Shown here: positions 17,526-26,075 of the stretch, piece by piece
How the letters are laid out: every line of letters begins with the position of its first letter
Numbering within the stretch: position 1 is the first letter of the stretch
Assembly: GCF_014236795.1 (NCBI RefSeq)
Contig: NZ_CP049017.1
Coordinates: 2,768,001-2,832,000, forward strand
Reading direction: 5' to 3'
Length of the DNA stretch: 64,000 nucleotides
DNA from: Xanthomonas theicola
GTDB taxonomy: Bacteria; Pseudomonadota; Gammaproteobacteria; Xanthomonadales; Xanthomonadaceae
Notes under the pieces: generated by a model
What the model saw: the letters and a program-made list of their open reading frames with translations, nothing else
Databases searched by the model: none
What the model was told of the DNA's origin: nothing
Program-made: the position numbers and the translations under genes

Positions 17526-18776
17526 ATGAAACTGTCCCGCACCCTCCTCTCGGCAGCCGTCCTCGCTGCGATGTTCGCGCCTGCTGCGCACGCCGAAATC
17601 GCCATCGATGTGATCGGCGGCTCGGAAATCTCTTTCGAAGGTCTGGTCCAGGCCGACGGCAGTTGGTACGACAACGATGTGCAGGACCTCAACGGCACCA
17701 CCGGCAACAATGGCAAGAATTCCGACTTCGGCATCCGCCGCGCCGAGCTGGTCGCCAAGGGCAAGGGTCCAGGCAACCTCGAGTGGGTGGTGGGCTTCGA
17801 CGCCAGCACCCTGCGCGAGGCGTCCAACAACGGCACTACGGTGCGCAGCACCGGCAAGTTCCTGGACACCAACGTCAAGTACAAGTTCGGCGGCAACGCC
17901 AACAACTTCCTGCAGGTCGGCCAGTACAAGCAGCCCAACAGCCTGGAAGAACTGTCCAGCACCAAGAACAACGATTTCATCTCCAAGGCCTCGGTCACCA
18001 ACACCTACGCGGTGTCGCGGCGGCTCGGCGGCGCGGTCGGCTTCGGCGACAGCAACTGGAGCGTGGTGGGCGGCGCGTTCGGCCGCGAACTGACCCGCAA
18101 CCTGGCGCACGGCAGCGGCTACGGCGCGCGCGCCACCTTCGCGCCGGTCAACGCGTCGGGCAACGTCCTGCACCTCGGCCTGAGCTACGTGAACTACGAC
18201 ACCGACGCCGACACGCTGCGCCTGCGCGCGCGTCCGGACGCCGACCAGGCCTCGGTGCGGCTGGTCGACAGCGGCAACCTGACCAACACCGACCGCATCG
18301 GCGTGATCGGCGGCGAAGCGATGTGGGTCGCCGGCCCGTTCAAGGCGCAGGGCGAGTACTACAACGCCAAGGTCGAGCGCTACGGCGCCAGCGGCAACTA
18401 CAGCAGCAACGGCTGGTACCTGAGCGGCGTGTGGAACGTCACCGGCGAGACCTGGGGCTACAGGGCCGGCGTGCCGACCACCCCGCTGCCGACCGAACCG
18501 GCCAGCGGCATGTGGCAGTTGGGTGTGCGCTACGACGACATCGACCTGAACGACGGCGACGTGGTGACGCGTCCGGTCGGCGCCCCGCTGGTCGCCGGCG
18601 TGCTCGGCGGCAAGATGAGCACCTGGACGGTCGGCGCCAACTGGTACTGGCGTTCCAACTTCAAGCTGGCACTGAACTACGTGATGGTGGACAGCAGCAA
18701 GTACAGCAGCGCCGCGCGCGGCAACGTCAGTGACAAGCCGAACATCCTCGAGGCGCGCGCGCAGTTCTACTGGTGA
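17526..18776 (+). CDS. OprO/OprP-like phosphate/polyphosphate-selective porin
   Basis: An outer-membrane beta-barrel of 416 aa. The signal peptide (residues 1-23, AHA-E) is followed by ISFEGLVQADGSWYDND and FGIRRAELVAKGKGPGNLEW, which match the start of the OprO/OprP family. QVGQYKQPNSLEELSS is a second family hallmark. Alternating aromatic strands run to the end, and the protein ends in ARAQFYW; a terminal aromatic residue is the normal BAM sorting signal. It would form an anion channel for phosphate. Two pstS genes follow in the same direction, which supports the role in phosphate uptake. Confidence 0.88.
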   Translation: MKLSRTLLSAAVLAAMFAPAAHAEIAIDVIGGSEISFEGLVQADGSWYDNDVQDLNGTTGNNGKNSDFGIRRAELVAKGKGPGNLEWVVGFDASTLREASNNGTTVRSTGKFLDTNVKYKFGGNANNFLQVGQYKQPNSLEELSSTKNNDFISKASVTNTYAVSRRLGGAVGFGDSNWSVVGGAFGRELTRNLAHGSGYGARATFAPVNASGNVLHLGLSYVNYDTDADTLRLRARPDADQASVRLVDSGNLTNTDRIGVIGGEAMWVAGPFKAQGEYYNAKVERYGASGNYSSNGWYLSGVWNVTGETWGYRAGVPTTPLPTEPASGMWQLGVRYDDIDLNDGDVVTRPVGAPLVAGVLGGKMSTWTVGANWYWRSNFKLALNYVMVDSSKYSSAARGNVSDKPNILEARAQFYW

Positions 18777-18840
18777 TCCCGCTTCCCGGTGCGGGGCTGC
18801 GTCCTGCACCGGTGCCGCACCGCCGCACCGCATCATGTTT

Positions 18841-18880
18841 CCGTCATGCACCAGACCCGGCGCCGTCATCGAACGGTTAT
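18841..18880 (+). promoter_or_regulatory. Candidate Pho box upstream of pstS copy 1
   Basis: CCGTCAT occurs at 18841-18847 and 18863-18869, and CGGTTAT at 18874-18880. The spacings of 22 and 11 bp fit the 11 bp period of PhoB half-sites (consensus CTGTCAT). The 18 bp unit 18863-18880 alone has the layout of a standard Pho box. It lies 50 bp before the GTG start. Confidence 0.6.
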
Positions 18881-18930
18881 GCAATGGCCGTCTGCGGCGC
18901 CCCGCACATCACTCTCCAGGAGCCTACTCC

Positions 18931-19950
18931 GTGATCCTCTCGCTCAAGTCCCGCGTCGCCGCCGCCGCCGTCGCCGCGTCGTTCGTGTTCGCCGCCAATG
19001 CCGCCGACGTCACCGGCGCCGGCGCCTCCTTCATCTACCCGGTCATGTCCAAGTGGTCGGCCGACTACAACGCCGCCACCGGCAAGAAGGTCAACTACCA
19101 GTCGATCGGTTCCGGTGGCGGCATCGCCCAGATCAAGGCGGCGACGGTCGACTTCGGGTCCTCCGACGCGCCGCTCAAACCGGACGAGCTGGCCGCGTCC
19201 GGCCTGGCCCAGTTCCCGTCGGTGATCGGCGGCGTGGTGCCGGTGGTCAACGTGCAGGGCGTCGCTCCGGGCGCGCTGAAGCTGGACGGCAAGACCCTGG
19301 CCGACATCTTCCTGGGCAAGGTCAAGACCTGGAACGACCCAGCGATCGCCGGCCTGAATCCGGGGCTGAAGCTGCCCGACGCCAAGATCACCGTGGTGCA
19401 TCGCTCAGACGGCTCGGGCACCAGTTTCAACTTCACCAACTACCTGTCCAAGGTCAATGCCGACTGGAAGAGCAAGGTCGGCGAAGGCACCTCGGTGCAG
19501 TGGCCGATCGGCATCGGCGGCAAGGGCAACGAGGGCGTGGCCGCCTACGTCAAGCAAATCAGGGGCGGCATTGGCTACGTCGAACTGTCCTATGCATTGC
19601 AGAACAGGATGTCCTACACCGCGATGAAGAACGCCGCCGGCAAGTTCGTGCAGCCCAGCGACGAGAGCTTCGCCGCCGCGGCCGCCAGCGCCGACTGGGC
19701 CGGCGCCAAGGACTTCTACCTGGTAATGACCAATGCACCGGGCGAGGCCTCGTGGCCGATCACCGCGACCAACTTCATCCTGGTCCACAAGCAACCGAAG
19801 AACCCGGCCGGCGCCAAGGCCGCCAAGGACTTCTTCAAGTGGATGTACGCCAATGGCGACGCGCAGGCCAAGCAGTTGGACTACGTGCCGCTGCCGGACG
19901 CGCTGGTCAAGCAGATCGACGCCTACTGGAGCGCCAACCTGAAGTACTGA
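18931..19950 (+). CDS. pstS: Phosphate ABC transporter substrate-binding protein PstS (copy 1, soluble)
   Basis: Periplasmic phosphate-binding protein, 339 aa. The signal peptide ends at FAANA-A and the mature protein starts with DVTGAGASFIYPVMSKW, the classic PstS opening. The phosphate-binding residues are seen in GAGASF, YQSIGSGGGI, DFGSSDAPL and HRSDGSGTSFNFTNYL. The start is a GTG at 18931 preceded by CAGGAG; no ATG in frame gives a proper signal peptide. It is followed by a strong terminator, so it is a separate unit from the second pstS. It closely resembles the copy at 20324-21424 over the mature domain. Confidence 0.93.
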   Translation: MILSLKSRVAAAAVAASFVFAANAADVTGAGASFIYPVMSKWSADYNAATGKKVNYQSIGSGGGIAQIKAATVDFGSSDAPLKPDELAASGLAQFPSVIGGVVPVVNVQGVAPGALKLDGKTLADIFLGKVKTWNDPAIAGLNPGLKLPDAKITVVHRSDGSGTSFNFTNYLSKVNADWKSKVGEGTSVQWPIGIGGKGNEGVAAYVKQIRGGIGYVELSYALQNRMSYTAMKNAAGKFVQPSDESFAAAAASADWAGAKDFYLVMTNAPGEASWPITATNFILVHKQPKNPAGAKAAKDFFKWMYANGDAQAKQLDYVPLPDALVKQIDAYWSANLKY

Positions 19951-19980
19951 CCGGCACGCTCCACCGATCGCTGCTTGGAC

Positions 19981-20011
19981 GCGGGCCCTGCACACGGGGC
20001 CCGCGTTTTTT
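19981..20011 (+). terminator. Rho-independent terminator after pstS copy 1
   Basis: The stem GCGGGCCC (19981-19988) pairs with GGGCCCGC (19997-20004) and is followed by six T residues (20006-20011). It lies 30 bp after the pstS stop and should uncouple this gene from the next. Confidence 0.93.
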
Positions 20012-20323
20012 CTGCTTCCATCGGCAGAAGGGGCTCCGTGCCTGGCATGAGCGGCGCACGGAAGCGGCCGGGGCGCGGCAAGAACAGGCGCGGGGCCGGA
20101 TGCCGCAAGCCAATGCCGGCGGGACGGGCGGGCCGAACCGCGCGCCGCGCCGCGTCGCCCTCCCGCCGCGGCCCGCCCGGCACCACCGGCAGCTATGCAC
20201 AAACCGCTGTTTTTCTTGATGAATTTCACGCATGGACGACGCCGTCATGAGGATGTAACAAAAACATCATTTCATAACCTGCATCCGCCGGATCGATCGG
20301 CCCCCTTCGCTACGGAGTGACCC
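20012..20323. other. Intergenic region between the two pstS genes
   Basis: No gene is visible. The first 200 bp are GC-rich without features. The last 90 bp turn AT-rich and hold the Pho-box-like half-sites listed separately, followed by a stretch suitable for a core promoter. Confidence 0.5.
20242..20270 (+). promoter_or_regulatory. Candidate Pho box upstream of pstS copy 2
   Basis: Three half-sites with 11 bp spacing are visible: CCGTCAT (20242-20248), ATGTAAC (20253-20259) and the weaker ACATCAT (20264-20270), separated by GAGG and AAAA. The arrangement fits PhoB binding and lies 54 bp before the pstS start. Confidence 0.6.
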
Positions 20324-21424
20324 ATGAACCTGCAGCCGGCACGCTTTGCCGCCCTGACCCTGGCCCTCGCCTTCGCCGTCACTGCCTGCCAGCCCGGCAA
20401 TGGCGACAAGCCGCAGGAGACGGCCGATGCGGCAGGCGGCGCGCCCGCGGCCGCTCCCGCCGACGGCGCCAGGACCGCCGCGGAGATCTCCGGCGCCGGC
20501 GCCTCTTTCATCTATCCGCTGGTGTCCAAGTGGTCGGCCGACTACCACAGCGCCACCGGCAACAAGATCAACTACCAGTCGATCGGTTCCGGCGGCGGCA
20601 TCGCCCAGATCAAGGCCGGCACGGTCGATTTCGGTTCCTCCGACAAGCCGCTGTCCAGCGAAGAGCTGGCCCAGGCCGGCCTCGGCCAGTTCCCTTCGGC
20701 GATCGGCGGCGTGGTGCCGGTGGTCAATCTGGAGGGCATGGCAGCGGGCAAGCTGAAGCTGACCGGCACGCTGCTCGCCGACATCTTCCTCGGCAAGGTC
20801 ACCACCTGGAACGATCCAGCGATCGCCGCACTCAATCCCGGCACGCCCCTGCCCGGCGGCAAGATCAACCTGGTGCACCGCTCCGACGGCTCGGGCACCA
20901 GCTTCAACTTCACCAACTACCTGTCCAAGGTCAGCCCGGAGTGGAAGAGCAAGGTTGGCGAAGGCACCTCCGTGCAGTGGCCGGGCGGCGTCGGCGGCAA
21001 GGGCAACGAGGGCGTGGCCTCGTACGTGCAGCAGATCAAGGGCTCGATCGGCTACGTCGAACTGGCCTACGCGCTGCAGAACAAGATGCCGTACGCGTCG
21101 CTGCAGAATGCCGCCGGCAACTGGGTCCAGCCCAACGCCGACAGCTTCGCCGCCGCCGCCGCGTCGGCGGACTGGTCCAACGCCAAGGACTTCAACCTGA
21201 TCATCACCAATGCCGCCGGCGCGCAGGCATGGCCGATCACCGCCACCAACTTCATGCTGATGCACAAGCAGGCCAAGGACCCGGCGCGCAGCAAGGCCAC
21301 CCTGGAGTTCTTCAAGTGGGCGTTCGAGAAGGGCCAGTCGCAGGCCAGCGATCTGCACTACGTGCCGCTGCCGCCGGAGCTGGTGCAGCAGATCGAGGCT
21401 TACTGGGGCAAGGAGTTCAAATAA
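20324..21424 (+). CDS. pstS: Phosphate-binding lipoprotein PstS (copy 2)
   Basis: A second phosphate-binding protein, 366 aa, predicted to be a lipoprotein. The signal peptide ends in the lipobox VTACQPG, followed by an Ala/Pro-rich linker (about residues 28-52), and then the same PstS domain (ISGAGASFIYPLVSKW, YQSIGSGGGI, HRSDGSGTSFNFTNYL). It sits upstream of pstC and is the likely partner of the transporter. Membrane tethering differs from copy 1 and suggests that the two proteins work at different places or phosphate levels. The two genes look like a tandem duplication. Confidence 0.93.
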   Translation: MNLQPARFAALTLALAFAVTACQPGNGDKPQETADAAGGAPAAAPADGARTAAEISGAGASFIYPLVSKWSADYHSATGNKINYQSIGSGGGIAQIKAGTVDFGSSDKPLSSEELAQAGLGQFPSAIGGVVPVVNLEGMAAGKLKLTGTLLADIFLGKVTTWNDPAIAALNPGTPLPGGKINLVHRSDGSGTSFNFTNYLSKVSPEWKSKVGEGTSVQWPGGVGGKGNEGVASYVQQIKGSIGYVELAYALQNKMPYASLQNAAGNWVQPNADSFAAAAASADWSNAKDFNLIITNAAGAQAWPITATNFMLMHKQAKDPARSKATLEFFKWAFEKGQSQASDLHYVPLPPELVQQIEAYWGKEFK

Positions 21425-21623
21425 TTAAGCGCAGCAGCGCCGGCGCAGGCGTCCGCGCGGGCGCGGTCGCGTGCCGGGCATGCGACTGGCGGCACCACGT
21501 AACACGCCGACTTCCGGGTTCCCGCCAGCGCGGGAGCGACGCAGCCACCCTCCGCGCGCGGCCTATCCCCGCGACGGCCACGATTGGATCGCGCCGCCGC
21601 GCGATCCGGCGAAAACCGAGCCC

Positions 21624-22598
21624 ATGAACGCCACTGCCATTCCCGAAGCGATAACGGCGCCGCGCGGACGCGACCTGCGCGATGCCCGTGCCGACCGCCT
21701 GTTCCGCTGGACGCTCACCGCCACCGTCGTATTCGTCCTCATCGCGCTGACCGGCGCGGCGCTGTCGATGCTGTGGGGCGGCCGCCATGCCCTGCAGATG
21801 CAGGGCCTGAGCTTCTTCTATTCCAGCGAATGGAATCCGGTGGAGAACAAGTACGGCGCGCTGGCGCCGATCTACGGCACCCTGGTCACCGCGCTGATCG
21901 CGATGCTGATCGCGGTGCCGGTGAGCTTCGGCATCGCCTTTTTCCTCACCGAAGTGGCGCCGCGCTGGCTGCGCGGCCCGGTCGGGACCGCGATCGAACT
22001 GCTGGCCGGCATCCCGTCGATCATCTACGGTATGTGGGGTCTGTTCGTGCTGGTGCCGGTGATGACCGAATACGTCACGCCATGGCTCAACGACCACCTG
22101 GGCACCCTGCCGCTGATCGGCCCGATGTTCCAGGGCCCGCCGCTGGGCATCGGCCTGCTCACCGCCGGCTTCGTGCTGGCGATCATGGTGATCCCGTTCA
22201 TCTCCTCGGTGATGCGCGAAGTGTTCCTGACCGTGCCGACGCGGCTGAAGGAATCGGCCTACGCGCTGGGTTCCACGCGCTGGGAAGTGAGCTGGGACAT
22301 CGTGCTGCCGTACACCCGCTCGGCGGTGATCGGCGGCATCTTCCTCGGCCTGGGCCGCGCCCTTGGCGAGACCATGGCGGTGGCGTTCGTGGTCGGCAAC
22401 ACGGTGCGGCTGTCGCCGTCGCTGCTGGAACCGGGCACCACCATCGCCGCGCTGATCGCCAACGATTTCGGCGAGGCGACGGAAACTTACCGCTCGGCGC
22501 TGCTGCTGCTGGGCTTCGTGCTGTTCATCGTCACCTTCGTGGTGCTGGCGATCGCCCGCCTGATGCTGCAGCAGCTGTCGCGCCGAGAGGGCAACTGA
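21624..22598 (+). CDS. pstC: Phosphate ABC transporter permease PstC
   Basis: Inner-membrane permease, 324 aa with about six helices. The first helix is at residues 30-50 and is followed by a large periplasmic loop (GLSFFYSSEWNPVENKYGAL). The PstC hallmark EVAPRWLRGPVGTAIELLAG precedes IPSIIYGMWGLFVLVP, and the EAA loop is LKESAYALGSTRWEV. I chose ATG 21624 because upstream codons lack any membrane-protein character. The gap of about 200 bp after pstS copy 2 shows no terminator, so the genes may be co-transcribed. Confidence 0.93.
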   Translation: MNATAIPEAITAPRGRDLRDARADRLFRWTLTATVVFVLIALTGAALSMLWGGRHALQMQGLSFFYSSEWNPVENKYGALAPIYGTLVTALIAMLIAVPVSFGIAFFLTEVAPRWLRGPVGTAIELLAGIPSIIYGMWGLFVLVPVMTEYVTPWLNDHLGTLPLIGPMFQGPPLGIGLLTAGFVLAIMVIPFISSVMREVFLTVPTRLKESAYALGSTRWEVSWDIVLPYTRSAVIGGIFLGLGRALGETMAVAFVVGNTVRLSPSLLEPGTTIAALIANDFGEATETYRSALLLLGFVLFIVTFVVLAIARLMLQQLSRREGN

Positions 22599-22599
22599 C

Positions 22600-23466
22600 A
22601 TGGCCGCCAACGTCGCAGAGCACCTGTACAACCGCCGCCGCGTGGTCAACCTCTTCGCGCTGCTGCTGTCCTGCCTCACCGCACTGTTCGGGCTGGGGTT
22701 CCTGGGCTGGATCCTGTGGACGCTGCTGGCCAAGGGCATCGCCGGCATCGGTCCGGACCTGTTCACCCGCATGACCCCGCCGCCGGGCGGGGAAGGCGGC
22801 CTGGCCAACGCGTTCTTCGGCAGCGCGGTGATGTGCGGCCTGGCGCTGCTGATCGGCACCCCGCTGGGCGTGGCCGCCGGCACCTGGCTGGCCGAATACG
22901 GCAATGCGCGCAAGACCGGCCAGGTGGTGCGCTTCGTCAACGACATCCTGCTGTCGGCGCCGTCGATCGTGCTCGGCCTGTTCGTGTACACGCTGTACGT
23001 GATGCAGACCGGCGGGCGCTTCTCGGCGATGGCCGGCGCGCTGGCGCTGGCCTTCATCGTGCTGCCGGTGGTGGTGCGCACCACCGACGAGATGCTGCGC
23101 CTGGTGCCGGGGCAGATGCGCGAAGCGGCGCTGTCGCTGGGCATCCCGCAATGGAAGGTGACGATGCAGGTGCTGTACCGCAGCGCCTCGGCCGGCATCG
23201 TCACCGGCGTGCTGCTGGCGCTGGCGCGGATCAGCGGCGAGACCGCCCCGCTGCTGTTCACCGCGTTCGGCAACCAGTACTGGAACAACAACGTGATGCA
23301 ACCGATGGCGAGCGTACCGGTGGTGATGAACTCCTTCGCCGGCAGCCCCTACCCGAGCTGGCAGCTGCTGGCCTGGTCCGGCGCGCTGGTGCTCACCGCG
23401 TTCGTGCTGCTGGTCAGCCTCGGCGCGCGCGGCCTGCTGCGGCGCTACAAGACCTCCAACGATTGA
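22600..23466 (+). CDS. pstA: Phosphate ABC transporter permease PstA
   Basis: Second permease, 288 aa with six hydrophobic segments. The phrases GIGPDLFTRMTPPPGGEGGLANAF (start of the transport domain) and LLSAPSIVLGLFVYTLYV are typical of PstA, and the EAA loop is MREAALSLGIPQWKV. It forms the membrane channel with PstC. It begins two bases after the pstC stop and is followed by pstB after a gap of a few bases. Confidence 0.93.
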   Translation: MAANVAEHLYNRRRVVNLFALLLSCLTALFGLGFLGWILWTLLAKGIAGIGPDLFTRMTPPPGGEGGLANAFFGSAVMCGLALLIGTPLGVAAGTWLAEYGNARKTGQVVRFVNDILLSAPSIVLGLFVYTLYVMQTGGRFSAMAGALALAFIVLPVVVRTTDEMLRLVPGQMREAALSLGIPQWKVTMQVLYRSASAGIVTGVLLALARISGETAPLLFTAFGNQYWNNNVMQPMASVPVVMNSFAGSPYPSWQLLAWSGALVLTAFVLLVSLGARGLLRRYKTSND

Positions 23467-23484
23467 TTTCCTATGGAACCGGCC

Positions 23485-24315
23485 ATGAACGATCACCGCA
23501 ACGCCGCCGCACCGATGCATCGCATCGCCATGCCCATCGGGCACACCGCGCTGGCGCCGTCGCCGGTCAAGGTGGCCGCGCGCGGCCTGGATTTCCACTA
23601 CGACAAGTACCACGCGCTGAAGGGCATCGACCTGGAAGTTCCGGAAAAGCGCGTCACCGCGCTGATCGGCCCGTCCGGCTGCGGCAAGTCGACCCTGCTG
23701 CGCATCTTCAACCGCATCTATGCGCTGTATCCCAAGCAGGAGGCGCGCGGCGAAGTGCTGCTGGACGGCGAGGACATCCTCTCGCCGAAGTACCCGATGA
23801 ACCGCCTGCGCAGCAAGGTCGGCATGGTGTTCCAGAAGCCGGTGCCGTTCCCGATGACCATCTTCGAGAACGTCGCCTACGGCATCCGCCACCACGAGAA
23901 GCTGTCCAAGGCCGACATGGCCGGCCGCGTCGAGCAGGCGCTGCGCCAGGGCGCGCTGTGGGACGAGGTCAAGGACAAGCTCGGGCAGAGCGCGCTGGGC
24001 CTGTCCGGCGGCCAGCAGCAGCGCCTGTGCATCGCCCGCGCGGTGGCGCTGCGCCCGGACGTACTGCTGCTCGACGAGCCGACCTCGGCATTGGATCCCA
24101 TCTCCACCAGCCGCATCGAGCAGCTGGTCGAGGAACTGAAGAACGACTACACCATCGTCATCGTCACCCACAACATGCAGCAGGCCGCGCGCGTGTCCGA
24201 CTACACCGCCTTCATGTATCTGGGCGACCTGATCGAGCACGACCGCACCGAAATCATCTTCTCGCAGCCCAGCAAGCAGCAGACCGAAGACTACATCACC
24301 GGCCGCTTCGGCTGA
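23485..24315 (+). CDS. pstB: Phosphate ABC transporter ATPase PstB
   Basis: ATPase of the Pst importer, 276 aa. Walker A is GPSGCGKST, the PstB-specific FNRIYALYP follows, the Q-loop is [13 protein letters not shown], the signature is [14 protein letters not shown], Walker B is [13 protein letters not shown], and the switch His is in [14 protein letters not shown]. Two starts are possible. The ATG at 23473 has no ribosome binding site, while the ATG at 23485 has GGAA seven bases upstream, so I prefer the latter. PstB also takes part in signalling to PhoR with PhoU. Confidence 0.95.
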   Translation: MNDHRNAAAPMHRIAMPIGHTALAPSPVKVAARGLDFHYDKYHALKGIDLEVPEKRVTALIGPSGCGKSTLLRIFNRIYALYPKQEARGEVLLDGEDILSPKYPMNRLRSKVGMVFQKPVPFPMTIFENVAYGIRHHEKLSKADMAGRVEQALRQGALWDEVKDKLGQSALGLSGGQQQRLCIARAVALRPDVLLLDEPTSALDPISTSRIEQLVEELKNDYTIVIVTHNMQQAARVSDYTAFMYLGDLIEHDRTEIIFSQPSKQQTEDYITGRFG

Positions 24316-24332
24316 TCGACAAGGGATACCTG

Positions 24333-25043
24333 ATGAACAACCAGCCCAATGAACACATCGTGAAGAGCTACGATGAAGAACAACAGCGCCTGGTCGCCGA
24401 GATCGTGCGCATGGGCGAGACCGCGGTGGCGCAGTTGGAGGCGGCACTGGACGTGGTCGAGCGCCGCGACGACAACGCCGCGCTGCGCATCGTCGTCAAC
24501 GACGAGGCGATCGACGCGCTCGAGCATTCGATCAGCCACGACGTGATGCGCCTGGCGCTGCGCGGGCCGATGGCGCGCGACCTGCGCGAGATCCTGGCCG
24601 GCCTGCGCATCCCGGCCGACATCGAGCGTATCGGCGACTACGCCGCCAACGTGGCCAAGCGCTCGATCACGCTGAACATGTCGCCGCCGATGCCGCATAC
24701 GCTGGGCCTGCGCCAGCTGGGCATGCTGGCCGCGCAGCAGGTGCGCGAAGCGCTGGCCGCCTACCGCAGTGGCGATGCCGACGCGGCACTGCGGATCCGC
24801 CAGGGCGATGCGCTGCTGGACGCGCAGTACACCGCGCTGTTCCGCGAGCTGTTGACCTACATGATGGAGGATCCGCGCAACATCACCCCGTGCACGCATC
24901 TGCTGTTCATGGCCAAGAACCTGGAACGGATCGGCGACCATGCCACCAACATCGCCGAGAACGTATGGTTCTTGGTGCACGGCGACCAGCCGTTGCCGCC
25001 GCGCGACAAGCGCGACGAGACCAGCACCACCGCCGGCCTCTAG
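24333..25043 (+). CDS. phoU: Phosphate transport regulator PhoU
   Basis: Negative regulator of the Pho regulon, 236 aa, all-helical with two PhoU repeats. Each repeat has the metal-binding E/D signature: LRIPADIERIGDYAANVAKR and MAKNLERIGDHATNIAENVWF. It signals phosphate sufficiency from the Pst transporter to PhoR. The start has AAGGGA upstream at good spacing. It is the last gene of the pstC-pstA-pstB-phoU operon. The phoB and phoR genes are not in this window. Confidence 0.95.
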   Translation: MNNQPNEHIVKSYDEEQQRLVAEIVRMGETAVAQLEAALDVVERRDDNAALRIVVNDEAIDALEHSISHDVMRLALRGPMARDLREILAGLRIPADIERIGDYAANVAKRSITLNMSPPMPHTLGLRQLGMLAAQQVREALAAYRSGDADAALRIRQGDALLDAQYTALFRELLTYMMEDPRNITPCTHLLFMAKNLERIGDHATNIAENVWFLVHGDQPLPPRDKRDETSTTAGL

Positions 25044-25141
25044 CCACGGACTCACGCGGCCTCGACGCAGCGGAGATGCGGCACCCCTATCGATACATGC
25101 AATCCACTGAATATCCTAGGGATTTTAACGAAAATTCATCG

Positions 25142-25162
25142 ACCGACAGCTAGCCTGTCGGT
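25142..25162. promoter_or_regulatory. Perfect inverted repeat upstream of the RcnB-like gene
   Basis: ACCGACAG (25142-25149) and CTGTCGGT (25155-25162) flank a CTAGC spacer, just downstream of an AT-rich stretch (25115-25139) that could hold a promoter. There is no T run. It could be an operator or a 5' UTR hairpin of the following gene; which of these is open. Confidence 0.45.
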
Positions 25163-25200
25163 CCCGTGGAGCCGCTCTCCACCGACCACCCAAGACACAT

Positions 25201-25551
25201 ATGAAGCGCATCGTCGGTTCGGTCCTCGCACTGTCGCTGCAGGCCTGCGGCGGCGCATTCGCCGCCGGCCAGGACGACCACGATCGCGACCCGCACAGGC
25301 AGCGCAAGAACCAGCGCGACGACCATGGCCCGCAGCAGGCACGCCATCCCGATCGCCACGACGACCCGCGCCGCCACCAGCGCGGCAAGCGCCTGGCGGT
25401 GAGCGAGCGCAGCGACCACATGCCGGACTACCGCAGGCACGGCCTGAAGGCACCGCCGCGTGGCCACGAATGGCGCCGGATCGACGACCCGTACGTGCCG
25501 ATCGCCGTCGCCACCGAGCTCATTACCAGCGCCATCGCCCACAGCCGCTGA
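25201..25551 (+). CDS. RcnB-family exported protein
   Basis: A 116 aa secreted protein. The N-terminus (MKRIVGSVLALSLQACGGAFA) is a signal peptide; a lipobox reading (LQAC-G) is possible. The middle is extremely rich in His, Asp and Arg (residues 25-70), as expected of a metal-associated periplasmic protein. The C-terminus GLKAPPRGHEWRRIDDPYVPIAVATELI matches the RcnB domain. RcnB of E. coli modulates nickel/cobalt export with RcnA, but no rcnA is visible here and many family members are general envelope proteins. It is followed by a terminator. Confidence 0.72.
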   Translation: MKRIVGSVLALSLQACGGAFAAGQDDHDRDPHRQRKNQRDDHGPQQARHPDRHDDPRRHQRGKRLAVSERSDHMPDYRRHGLKAPPRGHEWRRIDDPYVPIAVATELITSAIAHSR

Positions 25552-25574
25552 CGTCGGCGCACGCCGCAGACAAG

Positions 25575-25599
25575 GTCCCGCTTCGGCGGGGCTTTTTTT
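25575..25599 (+). terminator. Rho-independent terminator after the RcnB-like gene
   Basis: The stem CCCGC (25577-25581) with GCGGG (25586-25590), extended by flanking pairs around a TTCG tetraloop, is followed by seven T residues (25593-25599). Confidence 0.93.
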
Positions 25600-25705
25600 G
25601 CGCGGCGCTGCGCCGCATACAGCGGGCCGCGGCAGCGGATACGCTTGGCGCTCACCGTCGGCGTGGCGACGCCGGCGCCACGTCCGCCCCACCTGGAGAG
25701 CCTGT

Positions 25706-26075
25706 ATGTCCATTCCTTCGCGTCCGTCCCCCGTCCTTGCCGGCGCCGTCCTGCTCGGCGGGCCCGGCATGCCCGCTTCCGCGCTGGCGGTGACCGAACT
25801 GGCCCAGGGCTATGCGCTCGGCGCGCAGGCCGCGCCTGCGCCCAGCGCGGCCGCAACGCCAGCCCAGCAGCCCCAGGCCGACACCGAGACCAAAGCCAAG
25901 GCCGCCGCTGCCGGCGACGCCAAGGCGGCCGCAGGCACGCGCGGCGGCCGCGCGTAGGACGCCACGCCGGCCAAGGCGGACGCTTCCGCCGCCGCCGCGC
26001 AGCGCGAGGACAAGGCGATGGCCGAAGGCAAGTGCGGCGAAGGCACGTGCGGTGGCGGCGGCCGATTGCTCGCCA
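25706..26075 (+). pseudogene. hvfA: Bufferin/HvfA-type RiPP precursor, disrupted
   Basis: The reading frame starts at ATG 25706 with a signal peptide and the family phrase [12 protein letters not shown], followed by an Ala/Lys-rich region. A TAG at 25955-25957 stops it at 83 codons. Reading on in the same frame gives 37 codons that end in the family core [13 protein letters not shown], with the two cysteines expected to be modified. The frame has then lost its own stop codon and runs into the next gene. So the precursor carries a nonsense mutation and a damaged 3' end. Members of this family bind copper after modification by the DUF692/DUF2063 enzyme pair encoded next. Readthrough of TAG cannot be excluded but is unlikely. 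Confidence 0.75.

Noticed and set aside
18786..18812. Hairpin after the porin gene as a terminator
   Set aside because: The stem (CCGGTGC/GCACCGG) has a long 13-base loop and no T run, so termination is not supported.
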